Source: Gnetum montanum
Taxonomy: Eukaryota; Streptophyta; Gnetopsida; Gnetales; Gnetaceae
Reading direction: 5' to 3'
DNA length: 64,000 nt
Assembly (NCBI GenBank): GCA_015680685.1
Contig: MNCI01005244.1
Coordinates: 169,366 to 233,365 of the forward strand
Of this stretch, positions 47,604 to 59,189 are shown piece by piece (within the stretch, counting starts at the first letter, position 1; every line of letters starts with the position of its first letter). The notes under the pieces are model-generated. The model was not told the origin of the DNA, did not search any database, and was given only the letters and a program-made list of their open reading frames with translations. Made by a program: the position numbers and the translations under genes.

Positions 47604-47815
47604 ACTGGGTTCTAACTCATGCTCACGCTGTGTGCACACACTGCCATACTCACGCTCATGCTGCTATAGTACTCACGCTGCTATAGTGTTTTACGGTTGC
47701 TATAGGACTCATGCTGCTATAGTGTTCATGCTGCTACAATGTTTTGTGGTTGCTACAGTACTCATGCTACTACAGTGCCGGTACAGTACTGCTACAGTAT
47801 CGATACAGTGTTTTT
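47604..47815 (+). repeat. Leader repeats CTCACGCTGCTATAGT
   Basis: The leader repeats CTCACGCTGCTATAG, CATGCTGCTACA and GCTACAGTA with drift, ending in GGTACAGTACTGCTACAGTA. It occupies the same place as the ACGCTG array of the left element. Confidence 0.75.
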
Positions 47816-47912
47816 TTCAACAAAAACACACAAAACGCATTCGTTTCAAAGCTGAATTCACCACAATTCACACGCTGTCAGCTACTCACATTGCACAGCT
47901 CGTACACATTGT

Positions 47913-48330
47913 CATGGAATCATCCTAGATCAACCCTACTTACACAATCCTCATACCAGAACAATATAAGTTCATTTATGTGAAAATTCAAGCCAACTTG
48001 CCTATCAATCATGTAGAGAGAGAAGCGAAATGAAACTATGAACTCATTCACAAAGGAGGTTGTGAGTTCATCCCCTTAGCATTTGATATAATCCCTCTTT
48101 TCGAACCTCATCATCGACTCATATCTTAGCTTCTCATGGCAAGAAGTCAAGCCGTAAAGTCACCTCTAATAGAACCTCAGAGTGGAGATGAGGAAGAAGA
48201 CTTTGCGGCCCAATGTGAGCATGAAGATTCATACCATACGATCAGTCCTCACACCTATTCAAACCCATTATTCCAACCTTTCCTGGAAGGAACCATGCTT
48301 CCTCCTTCATCTACATACATGTGAGGACCA
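47913..48330 (+). pseudogene. N-terminal Gag region, nested element
   Basis: A conserved block (EQYKFIYVKIQANLPINHVE, then ELIHKGGCEFIPLAFDIIP) matches the left element's N-terminal Gag. After a stop near 48127 it runs on as an acidic linker, EEEDFAAQCEHEDSYHTISP, also matching. The product domain is not one I can name. Stops near 47926 and 48127 break it. Confidence 0.65.
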
Positions 48331-48585
48331 TCTTCTTAAGAAGAAGTACCAGCGTCCACATCCATCCATTACATACCACAAGTACAAACCCATGGGGCAC
48401 CTCTAACTACTTTAGCACAACATGTTCAGGGTGTCACCTCACAACTTGTAGCTAGGCAGTGGGTTTCACTAGCTGTCCAGCAACACCAACCTACTCTCTA
48501 TAATTTACCACACCCTCTAATCCCATCTCTGAATGTTGCTCTACCACAACAACTGACAATCCAACAGTATCCCTTACCACAAATA

Positions 48586-49482
48586 ATGCAACAACTGAAT
48601 TACTACATATCACAATCCATTCAACCCGCCGGTCTGCCTACCGCCCAAGAGTTGACAAAGATAAGGAAAATGATGCACTTGTTAACTAAAGAGGTAAAGC
48701 ACCTTAAAACTGCAAACATTGAAGAACTCAAGGTGCTGGACTTTTATCAAGATGACCCAATCCACTCTTCAGTCCCACCATTAACTTTGCCATAGGAAAT
48801 CCCATTACCTCAACTAACAAAGTACAATGGAGAGGGAGATCCAAACACCCATCTATTAACATTTCAACTAAAATGTCTACTGCTTCAGGCCTAGCCTCAT
48901 GCAATTCTATGAGTTTTCGCTATGTCCTTAATGGGAAAAGCCTTAGACTGGTATCGAGCCTTATCTCGTAACTCCATATCCTCTTTGGAGGATTTGTTAC
49001 ATCAATTTGTTACCCGTTTCAAATATAATCTAAAGCCTGAAGCCACACTGGATAGCTTGATTCAGATCAAACAAGCACCATTAGAATCAACGCAAAAATT
49101 TATCCAAAGATGGAGTGTAGCCTTGAATGAACTTCACGAGCCCATCCCTGAAACATATCTACTTACCATCTTTAATGCTACCATGAATGACTTCATTAAG
49201 TCAAAACTTTATTATTTGAAAGTTTGTACTTTGAGCCAATCATTTATGAAAATTAGGGACATAGAAGAGGTGGCGCAATCAAGCAATGACCCAGCTTATG
49301 TAGCCTATAGAAACCAACATTCCTGCAAGAAAAACACAACAGTAGCAATGATGGCCGCAAGCACAAAAGCAACCAATTGGGGCCAAATAGCTAAGCAACC
49401 CAAAGACCCAGCTGACAAAAATGGTAACTTTGGCACCAACTCACCTACGTCAGCAGGGGCCACCCGAAGGTCCAACTTTTAG
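48586..49482 (+). pseudogene. Gag capsid-like domain, nested element
   Basis: MMHLLTKEVKHLKTA and LDFYQDDPIHSSVPPLTLP lead to a TAG (48793-48795). Then come MSLMGKALDWYRALSRN, LLHQFVTRFKYNLKPEATL, FIQRWSVALNELHEPIPETY and a KSKLYYLK...IEEVAQSSNDPAY tail. It is nearly colinear with 3210-4271 of the left element. It would build the particle shell. The TAG and a further stop near 48892 make it a pseudogene. Confidence 0.9.
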
Positions 49483-49675
49483 TGCAAGGACCACTCAAAG
49501 TATACACCACTACCGATGAAACCCTCCAACTACTAGAGCAGCTCTGAAAGTTGAGAAAATCCAACACAAACATGTATTAGAGATTACCCTTCAAGAACAT
49601 AATAGGTACTATGAATTACTAAGGAACTTAACATTAGCAAAACCAAATGAGCCCTCGATCCCAGAACATTTTAAA

Positions 49676-50150
49676 TTGAACCAATACTATCATTATCATC
49701 AAATGGTTGGTCACGGTACAGAAAATTGTCGTGCCTTGCAGGATGACTTACAAAGAATGATAGAGCAAGGCCAACTAGTGATTGACACAACAAGTCAATC
49801 CAACACAGACGATGCCTCCTATGTCATAAACTCAATTAGCATAGGTGGAAAGCCCAAACTTGTGCAAAAAACTTTTGTGATCTGTGTGCCTCCTAACAAG
49901 GCAAAGGTCCCCCTGGCCTCCACAAGCAAGAGGCCTCCCTTTGTTCTCAAAGTGCCACCTCAGGCACCCACAACACCCTTTGTGGTCAAGGTTCCATAGC
50001 AATCGTTTGCTAAGACGTTAAACTGGCATGACTCATCCGCTAAGTTGTCAAACTGCCATAAAAGAACAACAACCCCTAAACTAGCTCCTAAGCCACCATT
50101 TTTTATAAGAGTGCCACAACGTGATGGCCCCTCACCTACCTGAAGCCCAA
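49676..50150 (+). pseudogene. Zinc-knuckle-like segment and PFVVxVP spacer, nested element
   Basis: YHYHQMVGHGTENC, then RALQDDLQRMIEQG, is the degenerate knuckle (first Cys is Tyr, as in the left element). Four copies of the spacer motif follow: TFVICVP, PFVLKVP, PFVVKVP and PFFIRVP, separated by Pro/Lys/Thr-rich linkers. A stop lies after the third copy (49997-49999). Confidence 0.6.
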
Positions 50151-50152
50151 CA

Positions 50153-50452
50153 GTGGGCAACGTCTCAATCTCTCCTTCCTCGAGGGTCAACCCCACTAGC
50201 AACCTGGGTAGACCCACCAAATGGCAATACAAGAGGAAAAACGAGCACCTCATGACCCCCATGGCCAAAGTAAAGGCCACAACTAGCAAACAACAACTGA
50301 ACACTAGGGCCCCTACCCCCAAACAGACTAAACAAACCAAGCCCAAGTCCCCCTCCCAAGAGATCTGTCTCTCAAGCCACACGGAAGAAGTCAAAGCCAA
50401 CACAATGACTAATGACAAAGACTTCGTAGCTGCATTAATGCAGGTGAAGTAA
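50153..50452 (+). pseudogene. Basic Pro/Thr/Lys-rich Gag-protease linker, nested element
   Basis: A 99-residue open piece, rich in Lys, Thr, Pro and Ser, links the spacer to the protease and ends in MTNDKDFVAALMQVK. That end matches NSENFAAALTQVTQALK at the end of the left element's spacer ORF, so the piece belongs to the same polyprotein. No domain recognised. Confidence 0.5.
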
Positions 50453-50497
50453 ACACTCAAGCAAAAAAACACAACATTAAGTTTATACGACCTAGTT

Positions 50498-51343
50498 ATG
50501 ACCTCATCTGCTCACTTCGAAGCATTGGCCCAGGTCTTGGCCTCCATTCCTATTACGAAGGACATCCTTGCAAATGAGGCATCCATTTGTGCAATAATGT
50601 CCCCCCCTACACTACAAGAATCGAGTTCAAAATCCCTAGTATTCTATGATAATGTAGTCAAAGTCAACCTCGAACAAGGGGAGGTCACTATAGCTCCACT
50701 ATCTATCAGCATTCGTGTTGGACAGTGCACAATCCGTAGAGTACATGTTGATGATGGTGCAGTAACAAACGTAGTCTTGTACTCCGTCATCAATAAACTA
50801 GGTTTGGTAGATGAAATCAGGCCAACCAAAACCAAGTGTCTAAAATCCTTCAATGGATCACATGTCATGGTTAGAGGTACAATCAACTTAGCCTTTGTGG
50901 TAGGAGGGAAATTCCCTACTAGTGCAGATTTCATTGTTGTAAAGGAGATACCAAGTTTCAACATGATTCTAGGTAGGCCTTGGCTAGCCCAGTTAAGGGC
51001 CATCTCCTCTCCCATCCACCAAGAAATCCACCTTCCATATGAAGGTGGTCAAGTTATCATCCATGGTGATAATGCTTTCTCTTTGACTATCCACGACATT
51101 AGCATGGCACAAGTTTTTGAAGAAGATTTTCTTGGTGGTACACCTATGGTAACGAATGTAATGCCTAAGGCTAACACACTCGAACGAGTGGTTGAAGCCA
51201 ACAGTCCCCCAGAGGATCCTAAGCCTTACATGCTCCCTAATCCATGCCCGGTTAGGAAGAAACTACATAACCAAGACTTTCCCTTGGCCAAAAATGTGCT
51301 AGATGCTTGTCTACCCTTTGCCTCCACTTGCCATGTATTTTGA
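50498..51343 (+). pseudogene. Retropepsin-like protease domain, nested element
   Basis: A 281-residue open piece starts near the conserved EASICAIMSPP region. The active-site loop reads RRVHVDDGAVTNVVLYSV, with D-D-G at 50750-50758. Next come NGSHVMVRGTINLAFVVGGK, FPTSADFIVVKEIPSFNMIL and GRPWLAQLRAISSPIHQEIH. It is strongly similar to 1219-2109 over about 170 residues. This is the longest undamaged frame in the element. The domain is the last recognisable part of the polyprotein; no RT follows. Confidence 0.85.
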
Positions 51344-51720
51344 CATTCATTTACATCGCACTAGCCTATGCCTTTACATTTTGGCCGCTCACTTAGATAA
51401 TGCATTTTGCTTTGTTTGCACATTCATCAACTTAGTTTACACATTCTTTAAAACACATAAAACTACAAAAACACATGACTCAAAAAGGTCTTAAACTAGC
51501 TTATGGCCCAGAACGGCCTAAAACTATCACTTTTTGCATTGCTTTTCTTTCATTCATACATTTCAACTCTATGCAAGACAGGTGTCGCTTGATGTTGTTT
51601 TCTTCCTAGTTGGTTTTTGTAGGATCTTGCAGGCACATAGCATGACCATGCATGCAGCATCACACTTTACACAAGCAAGGTAAGCACTAGTCCATTATGA
51701 CTATAAACTAGCATAGATAG

Positions 51721-51948
51721 TCTTGGCATCATGACTTAAAATTGATACCATAGAAAAGTCTTGGCATCATGACTTAAAACTGATACCATAGAACAGTCTT
51801 GGCATCATGACTTAAAACTAATACCACAGAACAGTCCTAGCATCATGACTTAAAACTGATACCACAGAACAATGCTAGCATCATGACTTAAAATTGATAC
51901 CATAGAACAATCTTGGAGTCATGAAAATGAACCAACACCATAGAGCTC
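51721..51948 (+). repeat. 38-bp tandem array downstream of the protease
   Basis: Six units start at 51721, 51759, 51797, 51835, 51873 and 51911, exactly 38 bp apart: TCTTGGCATCATGACTTAAA then ACTGATACCATAGAACAG. Looser relatives with GACTATAAACTAGC follow to about 52165. The left element has its own array at the matching place (894-1208), sharing the ATGAC...TAAACT theme but with a different unit. Confidence 0.9.
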
Positions 51949-52164
51949 TATCTGGTATGACACTAAACTACTACGTCTGTCCACCATGACGTGAAACTAG
52001 CATCCAGAGTCCACTAAGACTATAAACTGTTTTGCCTCTTTACAGTCTACTATGACTATAAACTAGCAATGCATCATCCACTACGATGCTAATTTGGCAC
52101 CGTCCAAGGGGTTACGACGTGAAACTAACCCACAACAGTCTGCTAAGACTATAAACTGGCAACA

Positions 52165-53338
52165 TCATCAACGACTAGGCAGAACTTGAAAAGAAGTATT
52201 GCTGTAATTGACTGTGCCTGTTTCACAAAGACTTGTTGCATAATTCGTCTCATGGGCCTTGACGAGGCTGATGTTGTCTACTTTGAAAATTGCACGTGGT
52301 GGCTCTATCTCCTTGTTTAAAGTGCATAGTTAACCATTTCATTTGTGGTTTTCTTATCTTCTTGGAGTTGTGTTTGTAGGATGACATGCTTGAGGCATTC
52401 ACGCATGAATGCACTTCATCATGACGACAAAGTATCACATTTTTCCTGATGCCCACAACTGGGTTAATCAACCCATTCATAAGTGCATTCCCTAATCCTG
52501 ATGCATTCCCTATTCCCCATCATGTTCCCCTTACCCTATTCAAAATACACCCCCTTGTTGCACATCTCAAAAAACCCTTGGTACACTATTGCACACAGTG
52601 ACTCTCTAAGCAGTTGCAATGCAAAACACAGTATACAATGCATGATACAAAATGCAAATGCTCAAATACGAGCACAACATTGAAAGGAAGCTCTTTCAAA
52701 AAGACCCAAAAGGATAAAAAAAAAAGAAAACATCAAAAATAAAACAAAAACAAAAGAAAAGAAAGAAAAAGAACAAAAAGGTCAAAGAGCAAAATACACG
52801 AAAAAGGTCTTCATGACCCCGTTGACATTATTGACCAAGGACTATTGGCTATTCTCATATAAGCCCCAAGCGAGAAGGTAATTATCTTGGAAAATAGTTA
52901 CACTCATGACTGAAAGAGATCATGTTGCACATCATCGCGTGGCTTTGTTTGTTTACAATGGGCCTCGTACACACTCTACAAGAGTCCCATTTCTCTAAAG
53001 AATGCACACCCCCGATGCCTTGCTTCAATTTTGATAAAAACCAACTACTGACAAGGACCAATGGCATAGCTTGTTCATGTGAGAGAATTCCTATCTCACA
53101 ATTCCAACAACAATCATATCCCTTGATCAACCCTTGATTTCCCATATACAATCATATCCCCTTGCATCTTGAACTACATTCCCCCAATCCCATGTACTTT
53201 TGAACACGGTGCGATGATGTCTAGCTAAGGATTGATGGATAATGCTTGGTATTGGTACTTGATTGTTCATGTTGTTTTGCACTTCTTTGTTGATGCCTCT
53301 CAGGTGGATTCCTCTAGAAGTCAACAAAGAGGGACCAA
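52165..53338 (+). other. 3' internal region with A-rich tract and polypurine primer
   Basis: No gene called. An A-rich, nearly pyrimidine-free tract spans about 52690-52790. Short minus-strand open frames (for example 52250-52480 and 52882-53151) show no match to the left element's antisense ORF. AACAAAGAGGGACCAA (53323-53338) directly before the 3' LTR is the likely plus-strand primer. Confidence 0.5.
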
Positions 53339-55099
53339 TGAAGCACCACTAATTTTGGCCTAGCACTTCAAAAATGACTCAAGCCCTTTTGAGCATCTGA
53401 GAGGCAAAATTTGACTAAGGCATTCAACTCATGCTGACTTGCCTTGGTCACTCATGTTGGCTTCCTTGACAAGTCATGCTGGAAATTGCAAATTTTCACA
53501 CTCACACTGCAGGTCATGCTATGGTCACGCTGCAGTGTGAGTCTAGCATGACCAACCTTGGAAGCCTCCAAATCAAGTATAAAATGATCAAAATCTGAGG
53601 GTGCAACCTATCCTCAATGGCCATTGACATCGACTCCAAGTTTCAGCATTCAAAAATTCAAATTTGGAGATAGACTATTCACACTTCAACACACACATTG
53701 TAGGGCACATTGTGGTCATGCTTCTGCGTGAGTTCAGTGTGACCAACTCCAATAGCCTCAAAAATAAGTCAAAATGACATGATTCAAAGGTGCACATCAC
53801 TCCCAGGGTTCAGGGTCGTCAACCTCCAGTCCTAGCTTCTAGAACTTCCACATTTTAGGTCCAAAAATTGCAAGTTTTTGTGGTCACACTACAGCTCACA
53901 CTATGGTCACACTGCAGCGTGAGTGCAGCGTGAACTACCAAAAGTGGCTCAAAACAAGACACTTTTAGGCTCAATTCATAAATCATAGTTAGGAAATCCT
54001 TACACTTCAAGAATCAGGGTTTAAAATTGAAAATTTGGTGAAAAATTGCAAGTCTTTGCTCACTCACACTGAGGTCATGCTAAAGTCATACTACAGTGTG
54101 AGTGTACTATACACATGTTGAAGACATGCTAAGACATGCTATGACAAAATCAGCTCATGCTGGAAGTTCTGCTTAGGCAGAGACACCTCAAACAGCCACA
54201 GAACCACTTGAATTGACACCTTGCAGTAGTCAAATCACATATCCAAAAGTTTCAACAGAGCCAGAACCAATTTCTCTTATTATACATTGTCATTTCATTG
54301 TGAATCTTCACTTGTGGGCTTGTCAAGCCCTCACAGTCTAAGTTGTATGTACTTTCATGGGCTTGAGTAAGCCACACATTGTAAGATATGATGAACTTGG
54401 TCAAGAATGTAGCTTTCCCACACATGTCCAACTCACACATAGCTGTCCATTGGACACGTGTCACTTGATCCACTTTCCTCTCATCTCCCAGCCGTTGATT
54501 CCATTCATGAATTCCGTGCCCGAGCTTGGCCCAACCCTATAAATACCTTGTCAATTCACATAGATGGGGTGGACAATTTTGAAAATAGAAGGCTTAGGAA
54601 ACTTAGACCAACAATCCTTGGCGCTTGGATACACTTGACTCTTGGCATCCAACCACTCCTGAAATGCATCACATCACCCCGAGGCTTGGCGCTTGACTTG
54701 CCTTCCTCACGTGCAGCTACGCTTTGACCAGTGCACATCTTTTTCTAAGCAATACAATACAGTTCAATTCATTTTTTCAACCATTACATTGTGCACTTTG
54801 TTTTACATTTAGTTTACTTTTACGTTTTGTTTACAATACCAGTTCTGCATATGTTTCTGTTTACATTTCATGTGCACTGTCTATGTTTCAAACATCAGTT
54901 ATGATAACCTCAGCTCAGGCCATAGTTTATGCTTGGGGAATTCCTTGGTTGATTTGCATGTAGACCATCTAAGGCACTATGCCTTTGTTTTCTTTTCTAG
55001 CTTGCCCTTAGGTGAAGGTAGGGTTATCTCTGTCTACTCGACAATCTTTCGGTGTTTGTTTTCCCTTCCAGCCTTACACCGACGATTTAGGTTAGTACA
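53339..55099 (+). repeat. 3' LTR of nested Gag-protease element
   Basis: TGAAGCACCACTAATTTTGG to GGTTAGTACA, 1761 bp, the same length as the 5' LTR. Differences are dominated by transitions, many turning ACGCTG into ATGCTG or ACACTG. Followed by target copy GTTAT. Confidence 0.95.
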
Positions 55100-55104
55100 G
55101 TTAT

Positions 55105-55620
55105 AACCAAATTCAAATTGCACTAGAGGACTAGGTGAAGACAACATTCATGAGTCCTTGTGGGATTTTTGCATATTGCAAGATGCCATTTGGTCTATGC
55201 AATTCTCCTGCTACATTTGAATGCCTAGTTTTGAGCATTTTTCAATAGCAAATTAGAAGTGATGTAAAAGTTTTCATGGATGACTTTTTCACTTATGGAG
55301 CTACCTTTAAGCAAGCGTTGGACCACCTTGAGCAACTGTTAAAATGATGTTATGAAACCAACTTGCAGCTCAATTGGTGAAAAAGTAACCTAATGGTCCA
55401 AGAAGACATTATATTGGGGCACAAAATATCACAAGTAAGAATTGAGGTAGACCTTCAAAAAATAAGGGTCATCTAAGGAATAACTCGCTAACCAAAAATT
55501 GTCAAAGATGTTCAATCATTCCTTGGACATACTAGCTACTACTAATGATTCATAAAGAATTTCTTTAAGATCACAAAACCATTGGTGAAGCTGACAAAGA
55601 AAGATGTTCCATTTGTCTAA
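55105..55620 (+). pseudogene. Second part of reverse transcriptase, second Athila-like element
   Basis: Resumes with NQIQIALED, then FAYCKMPFGLCNSPATFE and VFMDDFFTYGATFKQALDH (F-M-D-D 55273-55284). LMVQEDIILGHKIS and QSFLGHTSYY follow. Stops near 55132 and 55246 break it, but catalytic residues remain. Confidence 0.9.
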
Positions 55621-55689
55621 ACCGAGGAATGTTAAAAAGCATTCCAACAATTGAAAGATAAACTTGTAGAAACTCTAATTCTACAAGCA

Positions 55690-56100
55690 CTTGACTGGTC
55701 TAGATCATTTCATGTCATGATGGATGCATTAAATTATGCCTTGGGAGTTGTGCTTATGTAGATGGATGATAAGAAATGTCAATACTACATCCATTGCACT
55801 AGCCGAAGCATTGTTGATGCATAACTAAACTACACCACTATAGAAAAAGAGTTGATGGCAGTCGTGTTTGCTTTAGAGAACTTCAGGCATTATGTGCTTG
55901 GATACAAGGTGTTTGTGCACACAGACCACATTGCCATTCTCTTCCTAATGAACAAGCCAATGGTGAGCCCCCGTGTCATATGGTGGCTAGTGATCTTGCA
56001 AGAATTCAACCTTATGATGGTAGATCGAAAGGGCACTAAGAATGTGGTTGCTAATCACTTGTCTCAGTTGCGATGGAGCAACAAAGAGGAAAAGAACCCA
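55690..56100 (+). pseudogene. RNase H domain of second Athila-like element
   Basis: FHVMMDALNYALGVVLM, YYIHCTSRSIVDA, then an open frame with LMAVVFALENFRHYVLGYKV, FVHTDHIAILFLMNKP and VVANHLSQL. One stop near 55756 precedes the long open piece. Nearly colinear with 28990-29400. Confidence 0.9.
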
Positions 56101-57420
56101 CTATATGATATGTTTTCTAATGAACTCTTCTTTGGTAGGGCTATAATTGAAGAATTTCCCAATGAGCATAAATGGTATGATGGCATTCTAGCCTATCTTC
56201 TCATCCAAGAGATGTCACAAGGGTTGGACCACCATAAGAAACAACAATTTCTTCACCAGGTAAAACACTTCATGGAGATCAATAGATACCTCTACAAGGT
56301 GTGCATTGATGGTCTGGTTTGTTGGTGTGTCTTTGATGCCAATCAACTGCACGTTCTCCAAGATGTTCATGAAGGTCCTTGTGGAGGACAGTATGTTGGG
56401 AGATACATGACCATTAAAATCCTGATGGCAAGGTACTATTGGCCAACAATCTTTAGGGATGCTCACAATTAAATCTACTCTTGTGAATAATGCCAACAAG
56501 ATGTTGGAATGAATGCTTGAATGGAAAAAACTCAATAATGGATTCAACCATTGGAATCCTTCAACATCTGGGACATTGATTTTATGGATCCCATCATGCC
56601 CATGTCAAACGAAAAGGTGTACATCATAGTCGTTGTTGACTATTATAAGAAATGGGTAGAAGCAGTAGCCATCATCGACTGTACATCTTCTATTGTTGCT
56701 TGGTTTGTACAAAAAAATGTTGTAAATAGGTTTGGTGTGCCACATGCATTAATTTCTGATAATAGAACTCACTTTACAAGTGCTAGTTTTTAGAAGCTCA
56801 TGCAACACTTGGGGGTTGAACATAAACTCATAACACCCTACCACTCCCAAGCCAATGGTCAAGCTAAGGTTACCAATAAGGAAATCACAAGGATTTTAAT
56901 AAGAATTATTAGCAAATATAGGAAATACTAGAGCACAAAACTCAACGATGCCCTTTGGACCTACTGCTCAACATGGAAACTTCCTCTAGGCTATTCTTCC
57001 TATGAGCTTGTGTATGGAAAATTATGAGCACTTCCTATTCAATACGAGCTTCATACACTTTTAATATCTTATGGCCTTAACCTTGAATTATTTCTAGCAC
57101 AAAAAGAAAGACTAATGAATCTCAACCTGCTAGACAAAATCTGATTGGTGGCCCTATCATCTAATGAGTTACATAAGGCCTACAACAAAAAGCACCATGA
57201 CCTTAAAATTAGAAAAGTCAAATTTCAACTAGGAAATAAGGTTCTCTACTAGAATCTGACACATGTATCTCAATGAGCTAAGTTCCAAACATTATGGAAA
57301 GGACCTTACATCATTTATAAAACTTTTCCTTTTGGGGCCATGATGATCTACAAACCTAAGAGTCCAGACAAGAAACTAGTTGGTCAACATCCAACAAATC
57401 AAATATTTCTACGAGCATAA
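56101..57420 (+). pseudogene. Integrase of second Athila-like element
   Basis: The open frame from RNase H continues to a zinc-binding region (VLQDVHEGPCGGQYVGRYMT, then a decayed Cys pair) and a stop at 56470. Core pieces follow: FNIWDIDFMDPIMP (first Asp), VDYYKKWVEAVAI, FGVPHALISDNRTHFTSA (second Asp kept), HSQANGQAKVTNKEI (Glu changed or shifted) and a C-terminal GYSSYELVYGKL. Stops follow. Inactive. Confidence 0.85.
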
Positions 57421-59189
57421 GCCAGCTAATACAACAAATTCCTCATTGGATGGATAACCACACTTTATATTTTGGATCACTTCCTTTCAACTTAGTCATA
57501 GGGGCGATGGCCATCCATGCTAACCATATAAGCAGCTCATCAGTTTTTCATCTTTTTGTTTTACAACTTTTTGTTTTACACATTCTTTATTTTAGATCTT
57601 ATTATTTTTATGTTATTAATCTTTTCTAATTTTTTTACACCATTGTTAGTACATTTGCTATTTCTTGAATATTTTACACTTTCTTTTATATTTTATTTTG
57701 GTGTGATCTCTAACTTTTTGTTAGTATGTGATAGGTACAGTGATAATGCATTGCTTGATGGTGGTATGTACTATTTTGTTATTTGATTGTTGGTGTTTGG
57801 ATTTTGGCTTTAAATTTCATTATAGATTATTAGGAAATTTTCATGTAATAGGTAGTGAGTGCACAATAGCATCCATCTACAAACTTTATCATTTTTCTTC
57901 TTTTGGAAAAATGTAGTCCCTTTTTCATTAACAAAACTTTAATAAATTTGTGACTTTGATAGTTTCTATAAATAGAAAGGATTCATAGGTTTGAACATGG
58001 TGTGAGTTCAAGGGAATTAGATATTCTTTATGCCTTTCTATTTACCTAGGTGAATGTGTATTTTCATGGATTTCATATTATTCCATGTCAACCGATAAAA
58101 GGAAGTTGAATACGTCTTTGCATGTTGTGGTTCTCATTGAAAAAAAAGATGGAAATTCTAAGGACATCCCTTAGACATAAGAAATGAATACATATTTTCA
58201 TGGTGTGGTTTCCATTTCTAAAAGGAAAAAAAATAATGCAAATTCAAAACACACCCCTTAGACACAATAAATGAATACATCTTTGCATGGTGTGGTTCCC
58301 ATTTCAAAACAAAAATGATGGGAGTTCAAAGCACATCTCTTAGACAAAATAAATACATGTGTCTTTGCATGGTGTGGTTCCCATTTAAGAAAAATGAAGA
58401 AAATTCAAAGTAGACCCCTTAGAAAAAATAAATGGGCTACATGCACTGATTATAAAACTAGAAAGACATGTTACCCATGCCTAAAGGCTCCTTCTAACTA
58501 AGGCCCTACCTCACTTCCTACTTTTCTTCTCTTCTCTAATAAGGAATGGTGGTTGTTTTTTGGAAGCACTCTTGTGTCTCAGGGGGATGGATTGGTCTTA
58601 GAATGGCAATGCAAAGTCACTGAATGAGGTTGGTTTTGGTCTAGACTAATGATGAATCTTATCAAGTCATTTAACCATCAAATTCACAAGGGACTCTATG
58701 TGACCTTAATTAGGAACTCCATTCCACTCTCTCTCATCTATCTATGCCTTCCATGTCTCACCTCACTACTAGTTTCATGTTCTTGTTCGATGTCTTGATT
58801 TGATGTATCAAAATTTTTAGGTAGTTTCTTTTGGGTTTTTGTACTTAACCTTTCGTAACCATTAATTATCCACGGAGCCCACAGACTATTTGGTTTGAAG
58901 TTATGCCAGGGCATAAAAGGCCTTTGCTTACTTTGGGGACAACCCACTTACATATCTTTTGGTTGGGTTAGTTAAGTTCCTTACCCTTAGACACTCTTAC
59001 AATCAAATCCTTCTGTTTACCTCATCAATAACATCAAATTGTGCACATCTTCACAACATTTTTCAATGAACTTTCCTTTTTACCATTGTGAATTCTTACA
59101 TCCTCTTCAAATATTTTCTTGTGTAGAAATTTTTCAAATTTAATGGACTGCTTATCTATTTTACCCTATCTATCAACCTTCCTATTGGC
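57421..59189 (+). other. Region after integrase, second Athila-like element
   Basis: Corresponds to 30751-32100 of the first Athila-like element by shared blocks. No gene called. It contains the 80-86 bp array at 58113-58440. A conserved but broken frame around AFAYFGDNPLTYL (near 58915-58960) has a counterpart in the first element (CFGEDPLAFLFG near 31935-31968), so a decayed extra ORF is possible. Confidence 0.45.
58113..58440 (+). repeat. Four-copy 80-86 bp tandem array
   Basis: CTTTGCATGGTGTGGTTCCC and AAAATTCAAAGYACACCYCTTAGACA-like blocks recur with starts near 58115, 58195, 58281 and 58363. The first Athila-like element has only one copy (about 31365-31440), so the array expanded in this lineage. 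Confidence 0.8.

Larger units (their letters stand above)
45725..55099 (+). mobile_element. Complete Gag-protease Ty3-type element without RT, nested in Athila RT
   Basis: TG...CA LTRs of 1761 bp each (45725-47485 and 53339-55099) are flanked by perfect target copies GTTAT (45720-45724 and 55100-55104). The internal 5.85 kb holds a primer-site-like sequence, leader repeats, Gag, spacer, protease, a 38-bp tandem array and a purine tract. No RT, RNase H or integrase motif occurs in the 2 kb between protease and 3' LTR. The layout matches the element at the left end of the window. The intact ends mean that enzymes supplied by another element made this insertion, or that the pol region was lost before it. 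Confidence 0.9.

Noticed and set aside
51721-51948. Evenly spaced repeats as a CRISPR-like array
   Set aside because: Units are contiguous with no unique spacers, the context is a plant retroelement, and no cas genes are present.
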